64,000 nucleotides of DNA from Prorocentrum cordatum. Lineage: Eukaryota > Sar > Dinophyceae > Prorocentrales > Prorocentraceae. Location: the NCBI GenBank assembly GCA_963575745.1, contig CAUYUJ010011159.1:231083-295082 (forward strand), given 5' to 3'. Within the stretch, counting starts at the first letter, position 1. Each line of letters opens with the position of its first letter. The translations under genes were made by a program, and so were the position numbers. The notes below the pieces were generated by a model. That model was given only the letters and a program-made list of their open reading frames with translations, was not told the origin of the DNA and ran no database searches. Positions 1 through 8,572 of this stretch are shown one piece after another.

Positions 1-383
1 GTCAGCGCCCTGACCAAGTCCCGAGCGGGCTCGGTCGCGCCCGGGGCCGTCGCCGTAGCCGGGGGCGCGGCCGCGGCGGGCGCGGGTGGCGCGGGGGCCT
101 GAGGCGGCGAGCCGTTGCCTGAGGGCGGGGGCTGCTGGGCCTGCGAGAGCGCGTTGCCCACGCGCGTGAGCTCCCCGAGGGCCGCGATGTTGTCCATCAC
201 CGAGGTCATCTGGCCGAGCATGCCCGTGAAGCCCTGGCCACCGCCTCCGCCGCCATGATCGTAACCCCAGTTGCGCTGCTGGGCGCCGTTGTAGCGCGGG
301 GCGTAGGGGCCACCGTAGGGACCGCCAGCACCACCAGACTTTCCGCCCTTGCCTCCACCCTTGCCGCGCCACGAGGTGAACAT
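1..383 (-). CDS. Gly-rich gag-like ORF, copy 1, partial at window edge
   Basis: The likely start is the ATG at 383-381, opening with MFTSWRGKGGGKGGKSG, and the frame runs off the window. It matches the ORF starting at 7985, with Ser instead of Thr at residue 3. The N-terminus is a Gly/Lys-rich basic tract, followed by a Gly run and Pro/Ala-rich sequence. Nothing identifies an enzyme. A basic Gly-rich start and its place at the head of the next element unit would suit a nucleic-acid-binding ORF1 or gag-like protein, but that is inference from context only. Confidence 0.4.
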   Translation of the reverse strand, partial: MFTSWRGKGGGKGGKSGGAGGPYGGPYAPRYNGAQQRNWGYDHGGGGGGQGFTGMLGQMTSVMDNIAALGELTRVGNALSQAQQPPPSGNGSPPQAPAPPAPAAAAPPATATAPGATEPARDLVRAL

Positions 384-1915
384 CGCCGCGGATGGGGGCT
401 GGGTCGGTCTCGGCAGCGCGCTCGAAGGTGTACTCGGTCCCTGGCCTGGAAGACTTTGAGAGAAACAGCTACGAGCAGATCGGGTGAGGTACGCAGACTC
501 CTGGAAGTGTGAAGTACGAGTTGAATCGCTGTCTGGCTGATCTCCATGAATTGTGAAGGTGGTGCTATAGAATGCCAAATCCTCCGAATATGCTTCTCAT
601 GATAACCCAACCGAAGATACATCATAACATCAGTAGATACCAAAACCAACCAATTGAACTCACACACTTTTAAATTGCGCCACCTTTGCAAACGTCCACG
701 CAGTTCGGCTCGGTGCTGCTGAAGCTGGGTAGCGGTGAACGAGCCTAGGAAAGGAAGGATAGACTGCTTAGCGAGGGACGTGATGTTACCTGTGAACGCG
801 TATGCTTCATTTGTGTATGATGTACGCGTGAGCCGAGGTGAGGGTAAGGAACAGGGTGGCCTCGAGGTACGGGACAGCAACCGTGCGTGCATTAGGATGT
901 GTATTGTCGGTGAAATCGAACTTCACAGCGCAGCCATATATATATATATATGTGTGTGATTGACCGTGCGTTCAAGACATATACTGCAGCACACTTTAGA
1001 AGCTAGTATGATGTCATCCACAGACCTGCCTGTAGCCACAGACCGACGACGCCTGGGGAACATCTTGTCAGACTGGAATTCCAAATCACTCAGGACCGTA
1101 TGCAGTATAGCCCCACTAAGGGGCCCCCCGATCGGGATTCCCCGGACTTGCTGAACCACCAGGCCACATATGACGAATAGCCTCATACCCAGGAAACCCT
1201 CGAGAGCCCGACGGATACTGTTGAGGAACCAGACGGTACGGTCCCAAAGACGCTGATCAGCTCCACCACCGAAGAAGACGTGAGAACGCTGAGTACGCAT
1301 CACAGTAATACAGCGCCGCTTTTTCTCCGACTCCAGTTGGTCGAACAGCCGGTCGAGGCAATCGTAGATGTGGTCGAGGGCGATGGCCTCATAGGCCTGG
1401 CCCGCATCCCCGACCACGAGACCAGGGCTGAGCATACAACGGCCGCACCCACGGCAGCAGCACGGCTCGCCAGGCGGATGAGAGTCCAGTTGAGTGAACC
1501 GTGCCACAAAGCTGGGAACCGTCGTGTCGAGAGACGTAATGGCCCAACCTGGATACATTTGGTTCGCCAGGAAAGTGAGAGCACGGCTGAGGGAGCGATG
1601 CAGCATACGGGATGGTAAACGTACGAAGCTGCATATATAACGAAAGCAACTGTGTTGAGGTTTAGTGCATGTGTGACGATCTTCAGCTGGTACCGAAACA
1701 CCCCCATCCCAGCACTTCAATTTAATAGTACTGTAAACATAAGGAAGATGTCCTTGGTTAAGTCCCCCCTCCCCGCGTGCTCGCATGGACTTAGGGATGG
1801 TGTAGCCATAGAGCAGGCGATACCAAGATAGCACAGCAGCAACCGATGTGTTAACCACGCGCCAGCGGTCACGCGCATGACTGAGCATACAAAGCCACCG
1901 AGCAAGTTGGTACAA
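206..1915 (-). pseudogene. Reverse transcriptase of Penelope-like type, copy 1 (inactivated)
   Basis: The reading frame from 1915 to 923 carries the RT fingers and palm: an LPYVYSTIKLKCW stretch, a Cys cluster (CCCRGCGRC), motif A around GDAGQAYEAI, motif B RGIPIGGPLSGAI and motif C. Motif C reads SVDD here, where copy 2 has YVDD, from a single base change near 1033. The frame is lost at the (TA)n run at 944-952 and continues in another frame at 892-206 (the YAFTGNITSLAKQSILPFLG region, probably thumb). The 5' end overlaps the GIY-YIG ORF by 47 bp in a different frame. Tyr-to-Ser at the catalytic box plus the frame break should abolish activity. Confidence 0.75.
944..958. repeat. (TA)n microsatellite inside the RT reading frame, copy 1
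   Basis: A short TA run followed by TGTGTGTG lies just downstream of the RT catalytic motif on the minus strand. The homologous tract in copy 2 is longer. The length difference throws copy 1 out of frame. Confidence 0.85.
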
Positions 1916-3758
1916 GCTGTTGACCCGCCATCAAAGCGTTTGGATCCTTATCCTCAACCGTAACGCATGTCCCGCTGGGCCCAGCCGAGGCCCGATCTTC
2001 AAATTGTCGTCGGGTCGCCGTAACGTCGTGATATCGTCGTTCGTCAGGGGTAGGAATCGGGCAGGGGCGTTGACGAGGGGGACGACACGACGGGTAAGCG
2101 TGCCGATCCAAGCCTTGAGAGCCAAGCCAGCGTTTACATGATAGAATAGTAGTGTCGCGATATGGGGTAGATTGCGTGAGCAGGGGTATGCGACCGTTGA
2201 GAGGTACTCGCTGCATATCGTCACCACGAGCGGCGGCAGCAAAGTCAGACATGCTGAGGCGATCGAGCTCTGTGAACTCGGTCGTGCGAAAAGCCCGCGC
2301 GATGTCCGTGAAACGCTTGCGCATTGTGAGCAACGGCCGAGGCATCAGCCAGATGGACCGAACCGCCCAGTTAGCCCAAGCCGGCCTGGACGGACGAGCC
2401 TGCTGGATGGTCTGAGCCAGCCATGTCCGAACATGTTGGGCCTCCCAAGCGTCATCAACTTTAATAATCGTTTCACCTGGCTTGGGAAGACCAACCGACT
2501 GCAAGCGCGTAGCAAGTGCAGACCTAACACGGGTCCGATCCATCCAATGAGGAAAGAGAGTGTTGAGCTCCCACAAAGTGTAGAGGTAACCTGCTCCGAA
2601 CTTGCGCCGTCGACAAACTATATCCCGATCAACATCTTTGGTAGATAAGGCTGGCCATCTAAGGAGTAGGAGCAAACATTCTTGATCATAAATGTTAAGT
2701 GGTCCGTGTAAGTGCCGACCGTCAGCATGCCGAGCGAGTAGTATATCATATAGATCGTGCAACCTATGCTGTAGAAGGTGTTGCCATCTATGCCGTGCTA
2801 CAAGATGTGCCGAGAAGCCTAAACGCCGTGTGCACTGAGCGTCGATACGTCGATCATACCATGCTTGTTGAAGTACCGTGTGCTCATGCGTGACGGGGTC
2901 GTGTGCTCGACGTTGCGCGCGACAACGGCGCGCACGAGGATGAGAGCGATACCGAGCCCGAAGACGGCCGAGATGAGGGTTAGGCAAGTTGTTAGCCTCA
3001 GGGCGAGCATACGCTATGTGCGCGCTCTCCAGAGCGCGCGCGCGAGATGTAGGTGCGAGGGCCACGAAGAACATGAGGAGCCACTTCTGACAGCCCGGGG
3101 CCAGATGGAGGCACCTGCTTTGCTCCTTGGTGGGGACCCCTTGCGAGACACACCTAAGCCCACGGAGATGCTCGCGGAACCGACCGACCCCTCCAGAGAT
3201 GGCCGACGAGCCACGGACCAGAGCCCCTTGACCAATATAGAGCCCTCGGGAACCCATTTGGTAGACGAAGCTGAGGTTGTGGGGCCCTTGACCAGAGAGC
3301 TGGAACGGGTCCTGGATGCACCGAGCCTGGGGGAGGAAAAACCCGAAAAGCTCCAGAGCCTGGCATAGGTCGGCTTCTCCTGGGCGAGCCAACGCAGACT
3401 GCAACACAGGTGGTAGGCAATGGCAAAGGCGTCGGGCTTGACCCCGTGCTTTTCGGCCTCCAGTGAGAAGGCGGCGTAGCCGACATATAGTTAAGCACGA
3501 AGTAAGAGCGAGCGCCAATCCACTCACATGGGCAGAAACTCCAGAGACCATTGCACACTCCAAAGCTTCCCGCTGCAACACGTGAACGGCATCAATGAAC
3601 GTCTCCGAGGGAAAAGCACAAAGAACTTGCCATAAATTTGCCGACAGCAAAGAGGCCATAGATGATGAGTGCGGCTTATGCGACCGAAAGTTGGAGTAGA
3701 CTGCCAGCGTTGACGACCAACCTGAGATAATGTGAATATCACGAACCATGGCTGACAC
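1869..3758 (-). CDS. GIY-YIG endonuclease domain ORF, N-terminal to the RT, copy 1
   Basis: An open frame of 629 codons. Residues about 164-258 fit a GIY-YIG nuclease: VYQMGSRG then LYIGQ (YIG at 174-176), Arg182, the RFREH block with His197, Glu244 in ALESAHIAYARPEANN, and Asn256/257. These match the family's Tyr, Arg, His, Glu and Asn positions in order. GIY-YIG enzymes cut DNA, and in Penelope-like elements they supply the nick for target-primed reverse transcription. The rest is Arg-rich and ends near a GPSGTCVTVEDKDPN stretch that may be the first RT motif, so the RT probably begins in this frame and continues in the next ORF after a shift. A membrane-protein ORF ends 75 bp upstream. Confidence 0.7.
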   Translation of the reverse strand: MSAMVRDIHIISGWSSTLAVYSNFRSHKPHSSSMASLLSANLWQVLCAFPSETFIDAVHVLQREALECAMVSGVSAHVSGLALALTSCLTICRLRRLLTGGRKARGQARRLCHCLPPVLQSALARPGEADLCQALELFGFFLPQARCIQDPFQLSGQGPHNLSFVYQMGSRGLYIGQGALVRGSSAISGGVGRFREHLRGLRCVSQGVPTKEQSRCLHLAPGCQKWLLMFFVALAPTSRARALESAHIAYARPEANNLPNPHLGRLRARYRSHPRARRCRAQRRAHDPVTHEHTVLQQAWYDRRIDAQCTRRLGFSAHLVARHRWQHLLQHRLHDLYDILLARHADGRHLHGPLNIYDQECLLLLLRWPALSTKDVDRDIVCRRRKFGAGYLYTLWELNTLFPHWMDRTRVRSALATRLQSVGLPKPGETIIKVDDAWEAQHVRTWLAQTIQQARPSRPAWANWAVRSIWLMPRPLLTMRKRFTDIARAFRTTEFTELDRLSMSDFAAAARGDDMQRVPLNGRIPLLTQSTPYRDTTILSCKRWLGSQGLDRHAYPSCRPPRQRPCPIPTPDERRYHDVTATRRQFEDRASAGPSGTCVTVEDKDPNALMAGQQLVPTCSVALYAQSCA

Positions 3759-3832
3759 CAGTCAGACACCACCAAGTTGTGAAAAGGGCGACCGTGTAGC
3801 CATATGTTGAGATATACTTGATCTGACCTCGA

Positions 3833-4975
3833 CTACAAAGTACCCGATGCTTGAGCGTTCGTGATACATAAGAAGAAAACCACTATCACCAGAACAGCCC
3901 GCCAAGGTGAAGACGCACAGACACGAAGATCGGTACCAATCGTTGCAACATTTTCTTGGGAGCGTCTGAGTGGCGACGGAACTTGGGACGGCCTCGAGGA
4001 GCAGCTGCCCGGGGTTTGCGTTCTGACGCCTTGCGCTCTGACGCCTGGCCGTGAAGTAGACGTGGACGAGTAACGAAGTGGCGACTGAACCTGGGACAGC
4101 CTCGAGGTGCAGCTGCCCAGGGTCTGCGTTCTAACGCCACGCGTTCTAACGCCTGGCCGTGAAGTTGACGGGTGACGGTGTGGCGACGGAACCTGGGACA
4201 GCTTCGAGAAACCGCTGCCCAGGGTTTGCGTTCTAACGCCGGGTGATCGAACGCCAATCCGTGAAGTTGACTGGTCACGAAGTGGCGACGGAACCTCGGA
4301 CAGGGTCGAGGAGCCCCTGCCCAGGGTTTTCGTTCTAACGCCTTGCGTTCTAACGCCACGAGTGAAAACAATGAGATACCCAAGAAATGTTAACAGCGAG
4401 GCAATCCAACCGACTAGCCAATTGAGCGCTGCAGGAGACCAGGAAGAGAGACGAGAATACATGTAGGTAGCACTGAACGTTACGATGCCAAAGAAGTACA
4501 CAGTCATGGAGACAGTCTCGAAGGGCACGAAGTGAAACATAGCTGCGAGAGTCGCTGACCACATGTAGGAGTAGAAGCCGAGCATCAGGGTTGCCGCACC
4601 TGCCGCGCGGCAAGCCACTGGTGGAAGGCCGCCAGGTACTCGGGGCTGGCCTGGAACAGCTCGTGCTCCGCTCTGAGCTGCACGAAGGCCCGATAGCACA
4701 GACGCGTCATGTGATTGTACCCACGGTGAGTATGATACGTCGGAGCGTGAATCAGGCAAAACTCGCACAGCCATCGATCGTCCCGTGGACGGATAAACCT
4801 GCCAATATGTCGCAACAGCTCTCGATCCGCGAAGACGTGGTCCCGATGCATCGCTGCTCTTGAGACTGAAGATACCACCAATCTGAGAAGCCACCAGAAA
4901 GATATCGTGATATCGAAACACGTAGGATATGGATGTCTGGGCGTGGTACACGAAGTCCGAAGATAAACGCTCCAC
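3833..4975 (-). CDS. Multi-pass membrane protein ORF with internal 34-residue repeats, copy 1
   Basis: An open frame of 380 codons. Hydrophobic segments lie at about residues 126-150, 155-175, 184-204 and 360-376. Between the third and last are four repeats of about 34 residues built on GVRTQGVRTQTLGS and SQVPSPLR (DNA period 102 bp). In residues 45-125 this frame looks non-coding. The overlapping frame 4989-4585 looks better there (DRELLRHIGRFIRPRDD, LCEFCLIHAPTYHTHRGYN, SPEYLAAFHQWLAARQ), so a frameshift or short intron is likely. I recognise no family. It ends 75 bp before the endonuclease ORF on the same strand and is duplicated with it. Confidence 0.5.
   Translation of the reverse strand: MERLSSDFVYHAQTSISYVFRYHDIFLVASQIGGIFSLKSSDASGPRLRGSRAVATYWQVYPSTGRSMAVRVLPDSRSDVSYSPWVQSHDASVLSGLRAAQSGARAVPGQPRVPGGLPPVACRAAGAATLMLGFYSYMWSATLAAMFHFVPFETVSMTVYFFGIVTFSATYMYSRLSSWSPAALNWLVGWIASLLTFLGYLIVFTRGVRTQGVRTKTLGRGSSTLSEVPSPLRDQSTSRIGVRSPGVRTQTLGSGFSKLSQVPSPHRHPSTSRPGVRTRGVRTQTLGSCTSRLSQVQSPLRYSSTSTSRPGVRAQGVRTQTPGSCSSRPSQVPSPLRRSQENVATIGTDLRVCASSPWRAVLVIVVFFLCITNAQASGTL
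3971..4373 (-). repeat. Four tandem 102-108 bp repeats inside the membrane-protein ORF, copy 1
   Basis: Units start at 3971, 4079, 4181 and 4283, each opening TGGCGAC on the plus strand. Their lengths are 108, 102, 102 and about 91 bp; the first three are multiples of three, so the protein repeats stay in frame. Each unit carries one or two copies of GTTCTAACGCC. Confidence 0.85.
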
Positions 4976-5419
4976 GCTCCCAGAAACACACTTGTGATGA
5001 GTTAAGTTCTGAAGCGCGTGTTGTTGATGTTAGGCGCCGCTCACCCCCTTGTTGTGCTGGTCGGTGCAGTCCGCGAAGCGTAACTGATTAGACAAGCAAG
5101 CCAACGACGATGATGAAGCGTTCCTTTCAACTCCAATCGCGAGAACTATCCAGCAGCACGGAGAGCCGAGAAATCTCTGCGGCCTCGAACGGGCATTGAG
5201 CGGCGCCCTAAACCCTCCAGTGCTGGAGGACTTGACGTGAAAAGGCTATGTGGTGTGTGAGGCGGCATATATACACACAAGGGCTGCAATCTAAACGCGG
5301 GTGTTGAGACAACCTCTGAATTAGCTACGCACATGTTGCATGTGTGGCCTGGCCCCAGGACATCCCCGAGCTCGCTAGAGCAGAAAATGATGTCCTCGCA
5401 TATCTTCAATATTGAAACG

Positions 5420-5453
5420 CACACACACACACACACACACACACGCACGCACG

Positions 5454-5503
<50 letters not shown>
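5420..5503. repeat. (CA)n/(CACG)n microsatellite at duplication boundary, copy 1
   Basis: A nearly pure CA run with a CACG interruption. Homology between the two 7.6-kb copies stops in this tract. Confidence 0.9.
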
Positions 5504-5511
<8 letters not shown>

Positions 5512-5666
5512 ACCCGTCCAAACAGGTTCAGGGGAGGGAATGAAAACGACAGCTGTGAAGACACTCAAGCCTCAGACACTCAGACGGAGGCTTCCACACA
5601 TCTGCAACAGACACCACTCAGAGATAGAAGAGGAAGAATGAGCGTCGGTGCTTCGGTGCCTCGGCC
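5504..5666. other. Unassigned single-copy spacer
   Basis: Between the CA tract and the stop of the next ORF I see no motif or repeat. It could be an intron or untranslated region of the element. Confidence 0.4.
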
Positions 5667-6104
5667 TTAGTGGTGGAGCCACGCACAGAGACCCACCAGC
5701 ACGGGCTGCACAAGGGCCGCGAACCAAGCCCATTTCTCACGGTCGCCGTGCACTGGAATATCCATGATGGGTGTAGCCTCTCTGTCAGAAGTAAATCCAC
5801 CAAGAACGCAAGACACCAAAGAGCTTGCCCAAGTACCAAAGCCTGGCCACGTGATAGCTGCAAGCACACGGAACGCCAAGAAGGGAACGATGGCCAGCAC
5901 CCGTTGAATAGAGAAAGTGAGAAGCTCCTCTGCTGAAATACGAGCGAAACCTATGAAGAGGCATGCCTGATAAGCCGTCCAGCCGAAAATCACAAGAGGC
6001 ACAAGCATGAAGAAGAGGCGGACCATCGGCCAGACCACATCGCTCCAAGTCATCAGCATGGAAGTGTAGGAAGTAGAAATCTCAATGGATAACGGGGTCG
6101 ACGC
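5667..6104 (-). CDS. Hydrophobic membrane-protein ORF, single copy
   Basis: The frame is open from just after a TGA at 6107-6105 to a stop at 5667. The first ATG is at 6059, giving 130 residues. Hydrophobic segments lie at about 12-37 (RLFFMLVPLVIFGWTAYQAC), 52-70 and 110-127, with an acidic loop at 90-108 (SDREATPIMDIPVHGDREKW). The high hydrophobic content and regular loops look like real coding sequence. It lies in the same frame as the short coding tract immediately upstream, separated only by that TGA. In the 7.6-kb unit it lies upstream of the larger membrane-protein ORF, and the two could be exons of one protein. No family was recognised. Confidence 0.45.
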   Translation of the reverse strand, partial: ASTPLSIEISTSYTSMLMTWSDVVWPMVRLFFMLVPLVIFGWTAYQACLFIGFARISAEELLTFSIQRVLAIVPFLAFRVLAAITWPGFGTWASSLVSCVLGGFTSDREATPIMDIPVHGDREKWAWFAALVQPVLVGLCAWLHH

Positions 6105-6284
6105 TCATTGGAGAACGATGCTCTGCTGGTCGGTGTCGGCCCACGAGCCATCCCGCAGCAAGCGGGCGTAGATCTTCTGGCCGACCTTGCTGAAGCTGCT
6201 GACGCTGGCGATCTCCGTCTGCGGCATGCCAAGTGCCTGAAGCTTGGTAGCCCACTGCCCCACGGACTTGCAACGCGAGACCAG
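6105..6284 (-). CDS. Short coding tract, possible C-terminus of the Gly-rich protein
   Basis: On the minus strand 6284-6105 reads VSRCKSVGQWATKLQALGM and continues with PQTEIASVSSFSKVGQKIY, ending SIVLQ before a TGA. The composition (balanced charged and aliphatic residues, no low complexity) is unlike its GC-rich surroundings, so I treat it as a genuine exon or ORF end. Its most likely partner is the Gly-rich ORF upstream, with the PPR-like and GC-rich stretch in between. The family is unknown. Confidence 0.4.
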   Translation of the reverse strand: MVSRCKSVGQWATKLQALGMPQTEIASVSSFSKVGQKIYARLLRDGSWADTDQQSIVLQ

Positions 6285-6667
6285 GCGAACCCCGAACCTC
6301 CCCCGAGGCCGCCCCGCCGCCGCCCGGCGGCGCGTCGCCCTCAGGGCCTGGCCCGTCGCCGCCAGCCGCCTGCCGCCTGGGCGGCCGCCGCCGCAGCAGC
6401 CGTGTTTTCGGCCGCCGCCGCCGCCGCCGTCGCTGGCTGCCGCCCGCGGGACGTCGGGCCCGCAGCGGCCAAGCCCTCTTGCCAGCCGCGCCGGGCTTGG
6501 CCGCCAGCGCCTGCAGCCGCCTCCCGCCGGCGCCGGCCGCGGCGGCGGAGCCTGCTGCCGTTGCTCGCCCCCCCCCTCCGGTCCGCCGCGGGCTGGCCAG
6601 CCAGGTGCCTAGGCCCCAGTGGCGGGCCCGCGCCTGCCGAAGGCGCGCCGCCGCCAGCGCGAGGGGC
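6285..6667. repeat. GCC/GCG-rich low-complexity stretch
   Basis: Runs of CCGCCG and GCCGCC give Ala-, Pro- and Arg-rich open frames on both strands. I see no domain, and these frames are best read as compositional. Confidence 0.6.
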
Positions 6668-7029
6668 TTGGGAGACCGCCAGAGCCCGCGGCCAGAGCAT
6701 GCCGTTTTCGCACGCCCCGACTTCGGCACTGTAGCTGATGAAGACGCTCGGCTCTGGCTTCGGATCCCGGGTCGCCCGGGAAACCGCCTCAGCCCGCGTC
6801 GACAGCATGCCCTTCTCGCTCGCGCCGAGTCCGGCATTGCAGCTGATGGCGCCTAGCGCGGTTATCTTCGGCCCCCTGTCGCTGAGTAGCGGCAGAGCCC
6901 GCTGCCACTGAGCGCCCTTCGGGCACGCACCGATCCCAGCGCTGTAGCTGATTACGTCTGGCACCAGCTTCGCATCCACATCGCGCTGAGCAGCGCCAGA
7001 GCCCGTTGCCGCTGATCGCCCTTCTCACG
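6668..7029 (-). pseudogene. Pentatricopeptide (PPR) repeat fragment
   Basis: Reading on the minus strand gives EKGDQRQRALALLSAM in one frame, then DAKLVPDVISYSAGIGAC, CPKGAQWQRALPLLS, ISCNAGLGASEKGM and FISYSAEVGACENGM in the next. This is about three degenerate 35-residue PPR units of the kind dinoflagellates carry in large numbers. PPR proteins bind organelle RNA. Here the array is short, breaks frame near 6980 and sits between parts of the retroelement, joined to the Gly-rich ORF at a run of seven G. It is most likely a captured or inserted host fragment. Confidence 0.75.
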
Positions 7030-7985
7030 GGGGGGTTGCTCCGTCCGCGGTCGCGATCTCCCGGGCAAGCTGGGCCATGTTGGCGCGGGTGGCGCCGACC
7101 CCGAGCTGCTCGAGCGCGGCGCTGTGGGTGGCCGCGTTGGCCGTGGTGCCGAAGATCGGGTTGTCGTCGCCGCCGAGGGCAGCAGCCTCAGCACCAGGTC
7201 CTGCCGCACCTGCTGGCGCGGCTGGAGGGCCTGGGCCGAGCGGGGGCGCCGCCTGCCTCAAGGGCCTCGGCGGGGTGAGGAGGGCCTCCCGACGCTCCTG
7301 CGGCATCCCCAACATGCGCTCCATCATCTCACTGTTAGCCCGTGAGTCCTCGGCTGTCGAAGAAAGGGTGGAGTTGAGAGAGGAAATCTGCTGACCATGC
7401 TGGTCGACCGTCGCTTGCATGCCGGCGATGCTGGCCTGCATCTGCTGGATGACAGGGTTGGACTCCAGGGTGCTCGTGCCAGGCGGCGCGCGAGTGCCTG
7501 AGCCCGTCGTTGGAGTTCCCGAGCGAGCCCACGAGGCCATGCAAGCGCTCGACCGTCTGCTGGAGCCTGGTGTCCCCTGGGGCGTTCGTCTGCAGGACGT
7601 CCGTCAGCGCCCTGACCAAGTCCCGAGCGGGCTCGGTCGCGCCCGGGGCCGTCGCCGTAGCCGGGGGCGCGGCCGCGGCGGGCGCGGGTGGCGCGGGGGC
7701 CTGAGGCGGCGAGCCGTTGCCTGAGGGCGGGGGCTGCTGGGCCTGCGAGAGCGCGTTGCCCACGCGCGTGAGCTCCCCGAGGGCCGCGATGTTGTCCATC
7801 ACCGAGGTCATCTGGCCGAGCATGCCCGTGAAGCTCTGGCCACCGCCTCCGCCGCCACGATCGTAACCCCAGTGGCGCTGCTGGGGGCCGTTGTAGCGCG
7901 GGGCGTAGGGGCCACCGTAGGGACCGCCAGCACCACCAGACTTTCCGCCCTTGCCTCCACCCTTGCCGCGCCACGAGCTGAACAT
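7025..7985 (-). pseudogene. Gly-rich gag-like ORF, copy 2, with one frameshift
   Basis: The ATG at 7985 opens MFSSWRGKGGGKGGKSG, then a Gly run, a Gln/Pro/Ala-rich linker and a helical stretch (VRALTDVLQTNAPGDTRLQQ, TVERLHGLVGSLGNSND). Near 7500-7540 the frame shifts, and continues in the frame ending at 7025 with IQQMQASIAGMQATVDQHGQ (coiled-coil-like) and GGDDNPIFGTTANAATHSAA. An earlier in-frame ATG at 8180 would overlap the end of the RT. A basic Gly-rich head followed by coiled coil would suit a gag-like ORF1; no catalytic domain is visible. Confidence 0.5.
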
Positions 7986-8536
7986 CGCCGCGGATGGGGG
8001 CTGGGTCGGTCTCGGCGGCGCGCTCGAAGGTGTACTCGGTCCCTGGCCTGGAAGACTTTGAGAGAAACAGCTACGAGCAGATCGGGTGAGGTACGCAGAC
8101 TCCTGGAAGTGTGAAGTACGAGTTGAATCGCTGTCTGGCTGATCTCCATGAATTGTGAAAGTGGTGCTATAGAATGCCAAATCCTCCGAATATGCTTTTC
8201 ATGATAACCCAACCGAAGATACATCATAACATCAGTAGATACCAAAACCAACCAATTGAACTCACACACTTTTAAATTGCGCCACCTTTGCAAACGTCCA
8301 CGCAGTTCGGCTCGGCGTTGCTGAAGCTGGGTAGGGGTGAACGAGCCTAGGAAAGGAAGGATAGACTGCTTAGCGAGGGACGTGATGTTACCTGTGAACG
8401 CGTATGCTTCATTTTTGTGTATGATGTACGCGTGAGCCGAGGTGAGGGTAAGGAACAGGGTGGCCTCGAGGTACGGGACAGCAACCGTGCGTGCATTAGG
8501 ATGTGTATTGTCGGTGAAACCGAACTTCACAGTGCA

Positions 8537-8572
<36 letters not shown>

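Larger units (their letters stand above)
1..5512 (-). mobile_element. Penelope-like retroelement unit, downstream copy (copy 1), left part cut by window edge
   Basis: Positions 1-5503 match 7603-13098 in the same orientation, with an offset of 7602 bp at the left end and 7613 bp after a variable TA run. By eye the copies are about 98% identical; I did not compute this. On the minus strand this copy carries a membrane-protein ORF, the GIY-YIG ORF, the RT and the start of the Gly-rich ORF. If the unit is 7.6 kb, this copy continues upstream through 5513-7602, which is present once in the window. The assignment to Penelope-like elements is inferred from the domain order endonuclease then RT and from the tandem layout. 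Confidence 0.6.
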
